From: Nitrospira sp.
Lineage (GTDB): Bacteria; Nitrospirota; Nitrospiria; Nitrospirales; Nitrospiraceae
Assembly (NCBI GenBank): GCA_030123625.1
Contig: CP126121.1
Location: 1,528,179-1,592,178 of the forward strand
Reading direction: 5' to 3'
Length of the DNA stretch: 64,000 nt
The position numbers and the translations under genes were made by a program. Below, piece after piece: positions 51,078 through 59,964 of this stretch. The first letter of the stretch is position 1. Every line of letters starts with the position of its first letter. The notes under the pieces were generated by a model. That model did not search any database, had not been told where the DNA came from, and worked only from the letters and a program-made list of their open reading frames with translations.

Positions 51078-52030
51078 TACACCTCCCGGAACCGTTTTCG
51101 CATGACATGGCCCAGCATATTGAAGGTAAACGTCATCACCGCAAGGATGAGCCCGGCAGCGAAAATGCTCTGGTAGCCGATGCTGCCATGAGGAAGATCA
51201 CCGAGGGCCACTTGCACGATATAAGCCGTAATGGTGGCTGCAGGCTCCATGGGGTTCCACGTGAGATGTGGATTTTGTCCGGCTGCGATCGCTACCACCA
51301 TCGTTTCCCCGACGGCACGCGAGACTCCGAGCACATAGGCCGCTACAAGACCGGAAGTGGCTGCCGGGACTACCACACGCCAAGCTGTCTGAAGACGTGT
51401 CGCTCCCGTCGCATAGGATCCTTCCCGCAACACCATGGGCACAGCCCGCATCGCATCCTCACCCAGAGAAATAACGAGAGGCAATATCATGATGCCGATG
51501 ACGATTCCCGGGCCCAGCATATTGAAGCCTGGGAGGTCCGGCCAAAGCTTCTGCAGAGCGGGCGTGACCACGAGAAGTGCAAAATACCCATACACGACCG
51601 TCGGTACCGCTCCGAGCAGTTCCAACACCGGCTTGATGAGTTCTCGCAAGCGAGACGAGGCAAATTCCGAGAGATAGATCGCCGACACCGTCCCCACGGG
51701 AATCGCCACGAGCAGACCGACCAGGCTGGTGACTACCGTCCCGGCGAGCAGGGGCAGGATTCCATAGTGGGCATCATCAAAGAGTGGTGTCCACAATGTA
51801 TCGGTTAAAAAGTCCGTGAGCGACACGGCCTTGAAGAACCCGAGTGATTCCCACAAGAGCACAGTGAGAATCGCAACCGTGGCAGCTACCGACATCAACG
51901 CGGCAAGGCAAAGCCCGCTTTCGATCGCTTGTTCTCGCCGGTGTTGAGTCCGACGCCGAGCGGTTGCTTCTACTATGACTGGTTCGCTGATACGAATCAT
52001 TTCCCGCACAGCCGCTAGAGACTTATTCAT
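51074..52030 (-). CDS. pstC: phosphate ABC transporter permease PstC
   Basis: Permease partner of PstA, 318 residues from the ATG at 52030 (AAAGG nine bases upstream); the in-frame ATG at 52081 would add 17 residues. It has six transmembrane helices and the EAA loop EGSYATGATRLQTAWRVVVPAATSG. A polar N-terminal tail with TARRRTQHRREQ precedes helix 1, consistent with positive-inside. Confidence 0.95.
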   Translation of the reverse strand: MNKSLAAVREMIRISEPVIVEATARRRTQHRREQAIESGLCLAALMSVAATVAILTVLLWESLGFFKAVSLTDFLTDTLWTPLFDDAHYGILPLLAGTVVTSLVGLLVAIPVGTVSAIYLSEFASSRLRELIKPVLELLGAVPTVVYGYFALLVVTPALQKLWPDLPGFNMLGPGIVIGIMILPLVISLGEDAMRAVPMVLREGSYATGATRLQTAWRVVVPAATSGLVAAYVLGVSRAVGETMVVAIAAGQNPHLTWNPMEPAATITAYIVQVALGDLPHGSIGYQSIFAAGLILAVMTFTFNMLGHVMRKRFREVY

Positions 52031-52094
52031 GAACAGCCAACCTTTTCCTGTATCCTTCCTGTATCCCTCGATGCAAGTCAAACGTGGGTGCTAC

Positions 52095-53108
52095 CTATTG
52101 CTTTGGGGAGCGCTTCATAATCTCTTCAACCGGCAGTCCGACTTCGGGTTCACCGCCAAAGCCGGTTCCTACAAGACCTTTTTGAAATCGCTCACGGGCC
52201 ATCCCATACGCCTTGTCATCCAATGGAATATATCGGACTTCTGCGATCAGCTTGGGACCTTCGGCGAGATAGTACTCGATGAATTGTCTCACTTCCGGAC
52301 GTTTAGCCGAACGCTCACTAACATAGATGAAAAGAGGACGTGAAAGCGGCTGATAACTGCCGTTCACCACACTTTCCACACTAGGAAATATCGCTCCATT
52401 CTTGCCTGTCACGGCGACTGCCTTGAGCTTTTTCATCTGCGCGGCATAGTAGGCAAACGGGATATACCCTAATGCATTCTTGTTCCTCTCAATCCCTTGA
52501 ACCAACACGTTGTCGTCCTCGCTGGCGGTGTAATCCCCGCGACTGGACTTGGCTTTCCCCACAACCGCATCTGTAAAGTAGTCAAAGGTTCCTGAATCTG
52601 AACCGGCCCCGAAAAGAACGAGCTGGGCGTCGGGCCAATCCGAGCGAACTTGGTTCCATTTGGTGATTTTGCCTTGTGCCGCCGGTTCCCAGATTTTCTT
52701 CAACTCCTCAATCGTCATCGAAGTCACCCAGGTGTTCATTGGACTTACGGCCACCGTCAGGGCATCGAAAGCAATGGGCAACTCATAGTAGGTGATACCG
52801 TTCTTCTGGCAGAGAGCCATTTCTTCCTTCAAAATGGGGCGGGACGCATCGGCGATATCGATCTCGCCTCGACAAAACTTCTTGAACCCGCCGCCTGTCC
52901 CCGCAATACCGACGGTCACTCGAATCTTCCCGCGATTGGCATTCTGAAATTCTTCCGCCACCGCTTCGGTTAAGGGATACACGGTACTGGAGCCATCAAC
53001 CTTGATGATCATGGCCAATTGATCGGCATGAGCTGGATGACTTGCTAAAACAAACGTCGCCCATACGCTGGCTACGATCATACTCCGCAAGTATTGCAGA
53101 ATCAGCAT
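52095..53108 (-). CDS. pstS: phosphate-binding protein PstS
   Basis: Periplasmic phosphate-binding protein, 337 residues with signal peptide (MLILQYLRSMIVASVWATFV). Binding motifs are KVDGSSTVYPLTEAVAEEF, GIAGTGGGFKKFCRGEIDIADASRP and GAGSDSGTFDYFTDAV. These resemble the PstS/SphX clade of cyanobacteria and Nitrospirota. GGGGGAGAG precedes the ATG. It heads the transport genes; a 63-residue ORF and a Pho-box-like repeat lie upstream. Confidence 0.94.
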   Translation of the reverse strand: MLILQYLRSMIVASVWATFVLASHPAHADQLAMIIKVDGSSTVYPLTEAVAEEFQNANRGKIRVTVGIAGTGGGFKKFCRGEIDIADASRPILKEEMALCQKNGITYYELPIAFDALTVAVSPMNTWVTSMTIEELKKIWEPAAQGKITKWNQVRSDWPDAQLVLFGAGSDSGTFDYFTDAVVGKAKSSRGDYTASEDDNVLVQGIERNKNALGYIPFAYYAAQMKKLKAVAVTGKNGAIFPSVESVVNGSYQPLSRPLFIYVSERSAKRPEVRQFIEYYLAEGPKLIAEVRYIPLDDKAYGMARERFQKGLVGTGFGGEPEVGLPVEEIMKRSPKQ

Positions 53109-53149
53109 TCTCTCCCCCTTTGGTTCAGATAGCGTAATAATGCACTCAT

Positions 53150-53341
53150 TCAGTTCCGTGACATTTCCCCACTGACCTCTAGTTTTGAAAATAAGCCGTC
53201 AAATCTTTTCCCCATCTCACCCATGTAGTATTGGATAAATGCCACTTCTTCCTGCGAGAGTGGGGAGTCGAATGAGTGCTTGGAAAGAAGACGCTCGCAA
53301 CTACCACCATAATCCCGAACGACTTTACGGATGGCAAGCAT
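53150..53341 (-). CDS. 63-residue small protein upstream of pstS
   Basis: A short ORF (MLAIRKVVRDYGGSCERLLS, then KHSFDSPLSQEEVAFIQYYMG) with GGGGGA about 5 bases before the ATG. It is predicted to be helical and has no signal peptide. It lies between the Pho-box-like repeat and pstS, so it would be phosphate-regulated. The family is not recognised; it could be a small regulator of the operon. Confidence 0.6.
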   Translation of the reverse strand: MLAIRKVVRDYGGSCERLLSKHSFDSPLSQEEVAFIQYYMGEMGKRFDGLFSKLEVSGEMSRN

Positions 53342-53437
53342 AAGATCCCCCTTCGTTGTATTGTTCTGATTCAATCGGGAGTGGCACACGCGAGGCCACC
53401 TCGCGGCTCTCAGGGTAAGACTCCTCCATTCCGATGT

Positions 53438-53466
53438 TGTCACACATATGTTAATTGCGTGTTAAC
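53438..53466 (-). promoter_or_regulatory. triple Pho-box-like direct repeat, pst unit
   Basis: In gene sense: GTTAACA-CGCA-ATTAACA then TATG then TGTGACA, three 7-bp units separated by 4 bp (period 11, start points 53460, 53449, 53438). The 7-4-7 plan is that of PhoB boxes, although the sequence is not the E. coli consensus. It lies 97 bp upstream of the small ORF that precedes pstS. Confidence 0.65.
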
Positions 53467-53559
53467 TTTGTGCCCGCTTTTTTCATTAGGAATGGGCGCG
53501 CGGCGAAGACTGCGGAGTGGGAAACAGCCAAATGATGTATCAGCAGAGAATAGGAAGGC

Positions 53560-54543
53560 TTACTGCTCAGGAACCGGTTTGAAGGATTTCCCCTTGGATT
53601 TGGACGGAGGAAGTTCACGGCGCAACTGTTCTATCTGATCTTGCAACTGCTGTGTACGCTTATTCTGTTCATCAAGCCGAATTTTGAGCTCTTCATTGGC
53701 ACCGGAGAGTTCTCGAATTTGGAGTTGCAGATCCTCAGGCGAGGCACTGCCCCGACGGCTTTCTGATGGCACTGCGGCAGGTAGAAGGGTTGGCACCTCT
53801 GCTCCCGCTTGATTCATAGACGCAGCCGGAACGTGTTCTTTCCGAGCCAGCACTCGATTGACATCGAGAGAAATATGAACCTTTTCGAAGTGCGCCCATT
53901 GCGGCTCTTCGAGATCCGGAACGGTTGCCGCGCGAGCAGGACCGGTCACCCACAGTTTCATGCCTTTGGTATCTCGAACATCTTTGTAATCTCCTCCCCC
54001 TCCGGTATCGGTAGGAATGATCGAAGAATGGTCAGTCAGAACCATATGGAGGTAGGGACCACGAAAGAACAAGTATCCGACTGTGCGAGCCTCGCTATAG
54101 GTTATGCCCGGCTTCGGCAACGAGAAGAATACCCGCTCCGTGGGCTTCGCCTCCTGAAATGCCGTGGCGAGATGTTCCGAGATGGCCGACAATTCCTTGG
54201 GTGTGAACACAGGTACGGGTTGTGGATTGGTCATGAGACCAACGAGGGTGCCGCTATAGCCGCTGACCTGAATGGGTTGAAGAAGCGATTCGAGATCTTT
54301 TGCAGTCAGATCGATCGGGTGATTGTTGAGACTCCTGGAAACGGATTGTCGGACTGTGGGATCTGCTTCCAAAGCGATCCGGATTCCCTCTCGGTCATAT
54401 ACCAATCGCTCATGGCCAAAGAGGGCACAGCCCGAGAGATTCCCAATTGCGATGATCAGGCATATCATGCAAGAAATGGTCGCCGTAAGGATTGAACGAT
54501 GCCCGACCGATCGTCGATTTTTCAAACTGATAATTACCAACAT
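53560..54543 (-). CDS. putative lipoprotein with C-terminal coiled coil
   Basis: A 327-residue exported protein. A long basic signal sequence ends at a lipobox LSGC (near residue 39), so it should be lipid-anchored. The middle (about 50-240) is an unassigned globular region (VGYLFFRGPYLHMVLTDHSS), and the C-terminal about 60 residues form a coiled coil (LQLQIRELSGANEELKIRLD) ending in a basic tail. It is the last gene of the pstS2-oprP-slp-lipoprotein unit. No family is recognised. Confidence 0.75.
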   Translation of the reverse strand: MLVIISLKNRRSVGHRSILTATISCMICLIIAIGNLSGCALFGHERLVYDREGIRIALEADPTVRQSVSRSLNNHPIDLTAKDLESLLQPIQVSGYSGTLVGLMTNPQPVPVFTPKELSAISEHLATAFQEAKPTERVFFSLPKPGITYSEARTVGYLFFRGPYLHMVLTDHSSIIPTDTGGGGDYKDVRDTKGMKLWVTGPARAATVPDLEEPQWAHFEKVHISLDVNRVLARKEHVPAASMNQAGAEVPTLLPAAVPSESRRGSASPEDLQLQIRELSGANEELKIRLDEQNKRTQQLQDQIEQLRRELPPSKSKGKSFKPVPEQ

Positions 54544-54568
54544 CAACCTTAAATCGAGTGCGCCGCAA

Positions 54569-55105
54569 TTATGGATTCTTTGTACACACAGTCTCTTGCC
54601 TCAGCGTTACATATCCTGCTTCAAAGAATGGAAAATCTGCAATCTCTCGCCCCTGCGTGTTCCAGAAATGAAGACATTGAGCCGCCACGAGGGGAAGCCT
54701 CCGAGAGGAATCATTGATAGTGACGACTTCCCAAGGAAGAGTTGTCCCCACCACCATCACTCGATTGCCAAGCTGGAGGTCCGAGGCCTCTACTTTCCCC
54801 CGATAGATGATAGCGAATTCTCCATTATCCCTTCTGTTCTCCTTTGGTCCATAAGCCGGGTGCTCGACAATGGGCAACTGAGCCACGACAATGGTCACAG
54901 TGTCGGCGGACGCCTGAGATTGCACAATCCTCCCACCAAGCTGCACCTTTTTCGGTTCAGCCCCATCGGTCACCATACGCCACCGGGAGAAATCGAAATC
55001 GCGGTCGATGTTTTCCATAACTTTTGGGGGAAACACCTGGTGTGTGGGAGTACAGGCGCTCGCCGCCGGCAATGATAAGGCGAGAAGACCGGCAACAACT
55101 TTCAC
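54569..55105 (-). CDS. Slp-family outer-membrane lipoprotein
   Basis: A 178-residue Slp (starvation lipoprotein)-type protein. The GTG at 55105 is chosen because AAGGAGG lies 5 bases upstream and the signal peptide VKVVAGLLALSLPAASAC fits, with lipobox ASAC. The family frame is CTPTHQVFPPKVMENIDRDF, LGGRIVQSQASADTVTIVVA and FAIIYRGKVEASDLQLGNRV. Slp is starvation-inducible in E. coli; here it is next to the OprP-type porin and presumably phosphate-controlled. Confidence 0.85.
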   Translation of the reverse strand: MKVVAGLLALSLPAASACTPTHQVFPPKVMENIDRDFDFSRWRMVTDGAEPKKVQLGGRIVQSQASADTVTIVVAQLPIVEHPAYGPKENRRDNGEFAIIYRGKVEASDLQLGNRVMVVGTTLPWEVVTINDSSRRLPLVAAQCLHFWNTQGREIADFPFFEAGYVTLRQETVCTKNP

Positions 55106-55122
55106 ATTCACCTCCTTACGCA

Positions 55123-56667
55123 TTACATGTACCGCAACTGCCATTGTAAGAAGAACGCATTCTGCGCGAAGGGGTCGTTAGCAGCATTGAGCGCGATGCC
55201 TGGTCCCAATCCCGAATGGTGTCGGAACTCATAGTTAAACTGGATTTTAGACTGCATTTTCGGCGGGAAATTTTCAAAATAATAGGTTAGCCCGGCGATA
55301 TGCCTCGTGTAAAGATCGTTCGACAGTCTGGTATTAGGATCGAATTCCTCATACATATAGACCGGCTCAAAGTTTTCGAGCGGCCCTTCTGTAAAGAGGT
55401 ACTTTGCCAGCACGTACCATGTGCGTCGCTGCACCCCTGGCGCACCGGAGCCGCCGCAAGTATCAAGACAGGCGCCATTTGCTGCCGTCCCTACCGTGGT
55501 CGCATTCGAGCCGTCATGTCCTTGCCAGTATTCTCCATAAACCATGAACCCGGGCAAGAACTTCGGGTTGTAGCGAAAATCTACGCCATAGCGGTCAAAG
55601 TGGCCTTTACCACGACCATTAATGAGCGTGCCGGCGTTATTCGAAGTCCCCTGAATCATGTTGAAGCTAATAAACGAGACATCGTCTCCGAACAGCCTGA
55701 TGCGGGTATACACCGCCTTAGGTTGATTGGCTCCCCCGATTCCCGACGTGGTGCTGCCGATCCCATTCGCTAGAAAGTTATTGTTATTCATGATACCGAC
55801 CACATACTCGAGTCGGTTCAGCACCTTCCCTCGAACGTCGACGAATAAATCACGTTCCTGAAGAAATTCGATGGCGCCGCCGGTGCCGTTCCTATTCTGC
55901 CCTGGTCCACCACCGCCTCCCACCGCAGTCAAATAGGGAGAATTGATGATGTCCCGGAGACCTCCGGACGTCTCAGTGAAGATGCCGAATGGCATACGGA
56001 AAGTCCCCATCCTGATGATGTTGAGATTGGGCGCCCATGCTTGGACTGGACGCACATCGATATAGGCTTCGCGAAAGATAGTTGCGACGCTCGGAGTTGA
56101 TGCACCGGACAAGGGGGTGTTGTTCGAGAAACCGGAACTTTGGAACTCCATCAGCATGTGCCAGCGGGGAAGATAGTCACTGAGCTTTCCCCAGAAAATC
56201 AGCTCTGCCCGACGGATAGAGAAACTGTCTTGGCTTTGTCCTTCCGGAACATGTGCATTGACGTGCCCATACCGAAATTGCAACGAGTTCAGACCGAAAT
56301 TGACCTTGTCACGCAGCATCGGAAGCAGTTCCGTTTGACTCTTCCAGTCCTCTAAGTTGTCCAACCGTCGTGTTTGGTCCGCAGCTTTGTATTCCTGCTC
56401 TGCACGAATCCGGAGCCACTCATCCTTGGTAATCGTACCTTTTTGGAGGAGAAGATCTTCCAGGGATATCCCGCCCGGTGTGGCCTGGCCAGTCGACGGT
56501 TGTTCTTGGTTTCCAGGTCCTGATTCGACCTGTTGGGCAACTACTGTCGGAAGCGGTGATGGACTTCGGTGGGTTGAAGATTCCTGGGCTAATGCAATGG
56601 ATGCTGCACTACACGCGACAACGAGCATCATATGGACAGTGTATGCCGCACCGTACCGTCCTCTCAT
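55123..56667 (-). CDS. phosphate-selective porin (OprP/OprO family)
   Basis: A 514-residue outer-membrane beta-barrel. The signal peptide (MRGRYGAAYTVHMMLVVACS) is followed by a linker and a coiled-coil-prone segment (TKDEWLRIRAEQEYKAADQT), then an OprP-type barrel (NSLQFRYGHVNAHVPEGQSQ, FRMPFGIFTETSG, LFVDVRGKVLNRLEYVVGIM). The C-terminus is LQWQLRYM, so the final residue is Met instead of the usual Phe. GGAGG precedes the ATG. It fits the phosphate-starvation unit. Confidence 0.87.
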   Translation of the reverse strand: MRGRYGAAYTVHMMLVVACSAASIALAQESSTHRSPSPLPTVVAQQVESGPGNQEQPSTGQATPGGISLEDLLLQKGTITKDEWLRIRAEQEYKAADQTRRLDNLEDWKSQTELLPMLRDKVNFGLNSLQFRYGHVNAHVPEGQSQDSFSIRRAELIFWGKLSDYLPRWHMLMEFQSSGFSNNTPLSGASTPSVATIFREAYIDVRPVQAWAPNLNIIRMGTFRMPFGIFTETSGGLRDIINSPYLTAVGGGGGPGQNRNGTGGAIEFLQERDLFVDVRGKVLNRLEYVVGIMNNNNFLANGIGSTTSGIGGANQPKAVYTRIRLFGDDVSFISFNMIQGTSNNAGTLINGRGKGHFDRYGVDFRYNPKFLPGFMVYGEYWQGHDGSNATTVGTAANGACLDTCGGSGAPGVQRRTWYVLAKYLFTEGPLENFEPVYMYEEFDPNTRLSNDLYTRHIAGLTYYFENFPPKMQSKIQFNYEFRHHSGLGPGIALNAANDPFAQNAFFLQWQLRYM

Positions 56668-56738
56668 ACAAATTCCTCCCGAGTGGAAATCCTGTCTGGC
56701 CGTTCAAACTCGAACTTAAATCGTTCTTGATAGACGCG

Positions 56739-57830
56739 TTAGGGATTCATCGGCGGTATTCGTCCGGTGGGCACGCCGAAGGCAATGGTCCTGTTCTCTG
56801 CCTGGTTGGCAGGTAAAGGAAACAAACCTGCCTTCAGTATGGTCTCTTCCCCTTCCCGACTCATGATGAAGGTTAAGAATTCCTGGACTGCCTCAGGCAA
56901 AGACGTCTTGGGCGACTTGTCGAAGTACAGATACAACCCATGTCGCAATGGATAGGTCTGATCAATGACCGTCTCTCGAGATGGTGATACAAACGGCATC
57001 CCTTCCTTCTCCGCAATTGGGACGGCTCGTACATTCGACGCATGCAAGCCCAGTCCGCTGTAGCCTATTCCCATTGGGTCACGATCGATATTGAAGACAA
57101 CTGACGCCGCTCCATGATGTTCCTGCACGCTCGATTTGAATTCACCGCCGCTAAGCCCGTGTTCTTGAAAAGTGGCCCGAGCTTCTGATCGTCTATCACG
57201 GCCATGGAGCTGAATAGGCGCCTCCCTCCAGTTGTCTGCCAACCCAAGTTCTCCCCACTGGGAAATGGCTGTCTTGAATCCTCGTTTCCGCGTGGATGAG
57301 AACACGGCATCGACTTGGTCCAGAGTCAGACCAGGCAGCGGGTTCTCCTTGTGCACATACAGCGCGACGGCATCGACGGCCACAGGGACGGTAGTCGGTT
57401 CATAGTCATGTTGAGCGACGAATTCTTTCACTTCGGCGTCAGAGAGCTGATGCGTTGTAGCCAGGAGTTGGAAGCTGGATCCCCGATCGTCTATCATCAT
57501 GATCTTGCCGGTCTTGCTGAGCGGAGGCTGCAGAAACTCGGAAACCGCTTTCGGGCCTCCTTTTTTCAAATCGATGTTCACCTTCGGCTGAAACCTCTGG
57601 AAATCAGCACTGAGGCGGGTGAGCAATGGATACAGCGCTTCTGAACTTTGAACTTTGAACGCACCTGCGACCTGCTTCTTCGAGCTATAATGGGCCAATT
57701 CTGAATTCGTACCTCCAACGGTGAATGGATCGCTCAGCTCAGCCGACGATGGCTCAGCAAAGCAGACAAGATAAAGAGCGGACTGCACAACAAATCCAAG
57801 CGCGATCGTTTTCCCAGATGGTCGTATCAT
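56739..57830 (-). CDS. second PstS-like phosphate-binding protein
   Basis: A 363-residue periplasmic protein with signal peptide (ending SSA-ELSDPF). It has the type-II PBP fold (VQSSEALYPLLTRLSADFQR, KKGGPKAVSEFLQPPLSKTG, LPGLTLDQVDAVFSSTRKRG and RHGLYLYFDKSP). It is diverged from the pstS at 52095 and has no permease genes of its own. GGGAGG precedes the ATG. It heads the oprP-slp unit and follows a Pho-box-like repeat; it could scavenge phosphate or oxyanions for the Pst permease. Confidence 0.85.
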   Translation of the reverse strand: MIRPSGKTIALGFVVQSALYLVCFAEPSSAELSDPFTVGGTNSELAHYSSKKQVAGAFKVQSSEALYPLLTRLSADFQRFQPKVNIDLKKGGPKAVSEFLQPPLSKTGKIMMIDDRGSSFQLLATTHQLSDAEVKEFVAQHDYEPTTVPVAVDAVALYVHKENPLPGLTLDQVDAVFSSTRKRGFKTAISQWGELGLADNWREAPIQLHGRDRRSEARATFQEHGLSGGEFKSSVQEHHGAASVVFNIDRDPMGIGYSGLGLHASNVRAVPIAEKEGMPFVSPSRETVIDQTYPLRHGLYLYFDKSPKTSLPEAVQEFLTFIMSREGEETILKAGLFPLPANQAENRTIAFGVPTGRIPPMNP

Positions 57831-57897
57831 GGGGTTCCTCCCTGGTTAAGGTAACCATTGCTGTCGGCTCCGTTGTAATCGCGCAGGATTGCGAGAG

Positions 57898-57926
57898 GGT
57901 AACCGCAGTATTACAGGAGTGTTAAC
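57898..57926 (-). promoter_or_regulatory. triple Pho-box-like direct repeat, oprP unit
   Basis: In gene sense: GTTAACA-CTCC-TGTAATA then CTGC then GGTTACC, three 7-bp units with 4-bp gaps (period 11). The first unit is identical to that of the pst box at 53460. It lies 68 bp upstream of the pstS2 start. Confidence 0.6.
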
Positions 57927-57942
57927 TTTTCCTTAGTCGCTG

Positions 57943-58467
57943 ATGAGACAAGAACGAGAGAGTGCCGCCACGTCTCACAAAATCCATAGCACTGGCCACA
58001 CTCGGTCCTCATTAATGGGAAGAGTGGATCAGGAAATGCCTACAGCCCCTACAAACGATGAGAATAATAGAGCTGAGCCTCCACTCTGGTCGATCGGCGT
58101 TGCCGTCATCATCATTCTGCTGGCTCCGCTGGTTCTGTATTCCTGGGCGCCAACCGGACCTATACGGGAGGGGGATACTGTGTTCTCAGAGGGGCAACAG
58201 CACGTTCAAATTCGTCATACAGCGGCAGGCCGAGAGGCTAAAGACAATACTTGTTTACTTGATCCGAACAGTCCTCTCATAGTCGTTCGCCTGCTCAACA
58301 TCGACACAGACGGCTCTATCATTGCACATGTCCAGGGCAACCCAGCCGGCGAATGGCCTTTTTGCCCCGTGCATGCCGAGGTACTGCTGAAAACACATCA
58401 AGTATTCCAGAAGCCGGCGATCTTTGGGACGGTACGAGAGATTTTGGTGGGATTGTTCAGCCGATGA
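57943..58467 (+). CDS. hypothetical single-pass membrane protein
   Basis: A 174-residue ORF with one transmembrane helix (SIGVAVIIILLAPLVLYSW, about residues 50-68) and a polar, probably periplasmic domain with two cysteines (NTCLLDPNS, EWPFCPVHAEV). The start is uncertain: in-frame ATGs at 58015 and 58036 would remove a basic N-terminal segment, and none has a strong Shine-Dalgarno sequence. The family is not recognised. It is divergent from the oprP unit. Confidence 0.65.
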   Translation: MRQERESAATSHKIHSTGHTRSSLMGRVDQEMPTAPTNDENNRAEPPLWSIGVAVIIILLAPLVLYSWAPTGPIREGDTVFSEGQQHVQIRHTAAGREAKDNTCLLDPNSPLIVVRLLNIDTDGSIIAHVQGNPAGEWPFCPVHAEVLLKTHQVFQKPAIFGTVREILVGLFSR

Positions 58468-58478
58468 GTGGGCACGGC

Positions 58479-59042
58479 TTAAATTTTTAGACGATAAGCA
58501 AACTGCTTTCTAAACTTGGCGACTTTTGGACCCACCACAACCTGACAGTAACCTTGGAAGGGATTTCGAACAAAATATTCCTGATGATAGGGCTCCGCCT
58601 CATACCATTGCCCAGCCGGGACGACTTGGGTGACGATCGGAGCACTGTACAGCTTCTCTTCAGTTAGGGTTTTGATCAAGGCCTCGGCTGTGCGGAGCTG
58701 TGTTGCGTCACAGAAGAAAATCGCCGAACGGTATTGGGTTCCCTTATCGTTTCCTTGCCGATTGGGTGTCGTTGGATCGTGAACGGCAAAAAAGATCTCA
58801 AGCAGCTCTTTATAGGTGATCAGCCGAGAATCAAAGGTGATCCGCACGGCTTCGGCATGGCCGGTCTGTCCCCCACACACAGCTTCGTACGTAGGGTGAT
58901 CGAGGTTGCCACCGATGTACCCAGACTCGACGGACTCCACACCTTTGACCTGATCATACACAGCCTCAAGGCACCAAAAACAGCCGCCTGCAAGAATAGC
59001 GACTTCCTTCTCAGGTAAGGTCGCTCGTAGTTCGTCGTCCAT
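58479..59042 (-). CDS. msrA: peptide methionine sulfoxide reductase MsrA
   Basis: A 187-residue enzyme that reduces methionine-S-sulfoxide in proteins. The catalytic GGCFWCLEAVYDQVKGV motif near the N-terminus, the GYIGGNLDHPTYEAVCGGQTGHAEAVRI segment and EPYHQEYFVRNPFQGYC are all typical. There is no signal peptide, so it is cytosolic. The ATG at 59042 is used instead of an upstream TTG. Confidence 0.94.
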   Translation of the reverse strand: MDDELRATLPEKEVAILAGGCFWCLEAVYDQVKGVESVESGYIGGNLDHPTYEAVCGGQTGHAEAVRITFDSRLITYKELLEIFFAVHDPTTPNRQGNDKGTQYRSAIFFCDATQLRTAEALIKTLTEEKLYSAPIVTQVVPAGQWYEAEPYHQEYFVRNPFQGYCQVVVGPKVAKFRKQFAYRLKI

Positions 59043-59093
59043 TGCGTGATGGGCCAAGCGAATTGTAGGACTCTTTCAGCAGACGAAGACTGG

Positions 59094-59255
59094 CTACTCC
59101 TCTTCTTCTTCCTCAATATCCTCAATCCCTTCGTAACTCATTTCTGGGAATGAGGCCGACGCTTTTTCACAGGCGGTTTCGACCATCTCTTCAGCATCTT
59201 CGGCTGAATCGGCATCGACCAAAAACTTCACGGTAATTGCATACCTCTGTTCCAC
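59094..59255 (-). CDS. 53-residue acidic small protein
   Basis: A GTG-started ORF with AAAGGAG six bases upstream. The product reads VEQRYAITVKFLVDADSAED then AEEMVETACEKASASFPEMS and ends in a run of glutamates. The beta-alpha pattern and repeated acidic residues look like a small soluble binding domain. It follows the same strand as msrA, about 50 bp upstream. The family is not recognised. Confidence 0.6.
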   Translation of the reverse strand: MEQRYAITVKFLVDADSAEDAEEMVETACEKASASFPEMSYEGIEDIEEEEEE

Positions 59256-59478
59256 TCCCGACTCCTTTCTCTCTCCTCATGCCGAGATTTTAGATTCAGG
59301 CATCGACTATTCCGTACTTTCTGACAGTTACGATAGCCATGTCAACCGTGTTCAGGATAGCATCTGTGGAAATCGCTTAGGCACACAGATGGAACGCAAG
59401 GTCGACGCGATCCCGCCGAGCGACTCTTCAAGAAATGCTTACGAGGGTGGAAGTGTGTGTGCTGTAGACCAGGGGAAT

Positions 59479-59859
59479 CTACTCGTCCTGTTCAAGTTCA
59501 GAGAGTACCGTCTTGAGCTTCGCAAACTCTTCTGGAGTGATACGCGAAAACGCCACTCCAAAACTCTTGTCATCAATCCAACGCACAGTGGCTTCGTCGA
59601 TCCGCAACGGCCAACTAAGGCCTGGAATGTGGAGACGGCATTCGAACTTCGCACCTTGCTCCACTTTCATGCCGCTTTCGATTTTACAACCGCCGGCAGA
59701 TACATCCAAGGTTCGCCCCTGTCCTTCCTGCCTCTGACCCGAAAAGGTGCTGCGAAATTGCGCCGTGAATCTAGGTTGGACACGTCGGTCCTGTGGCCGA
59801 GGCTTTGACGGAGTGTGATCGACGGTTTCTGTTTTGAAGAAAGAAGCGAGCTTTTTCAA
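59479..59859 (-). CDS. PilZ-domain protein
   Basis: A 126-residue protein with a PilZ domain, the c-di-GMP receptor fold. The ligand motifs RxxxR (RRVQPRFTAQFR) and D/NxSxxG (LDVSAGGCKIES) are intact. A short N-terminal linker (MKKLASFFKTETVDHTPSKP) precedes the domain. It probably responds to c-di-GMP to modulate motility or polysaccharide; partners are unknown. Confidence 0.9.
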   Translation of the reverse strand: MKKLASFFKTETVDHTPSKPRPQDRRVQPRFTAQFRSTFSGQRQEGQGRTLDVSAGGCKIESGMKVEQGAKFECRLHIPGLSWPLRIDEATVRWIDDKSFGVAFSRITPEEFAKLKTVLSELEQDE

Positions 59860-59964
59860 TGTAGATTCTTCCTCACAAGTTTACGATCTGAAAGACGCGA
59901 TAGATCTTTCGGGGTCAGGAAGGATCCTGTGCTTCACGCGGATGACGTCCGACCATGAAATCCC

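Noticed and set aside
59389-59808. Plus-strand ORF of 139 codons over the PilZ gene
   Set aside because: The minus-strand PilZ motifs (RxxxR and DVSAGG) are clear, so the plus-strand frame is a shadow.
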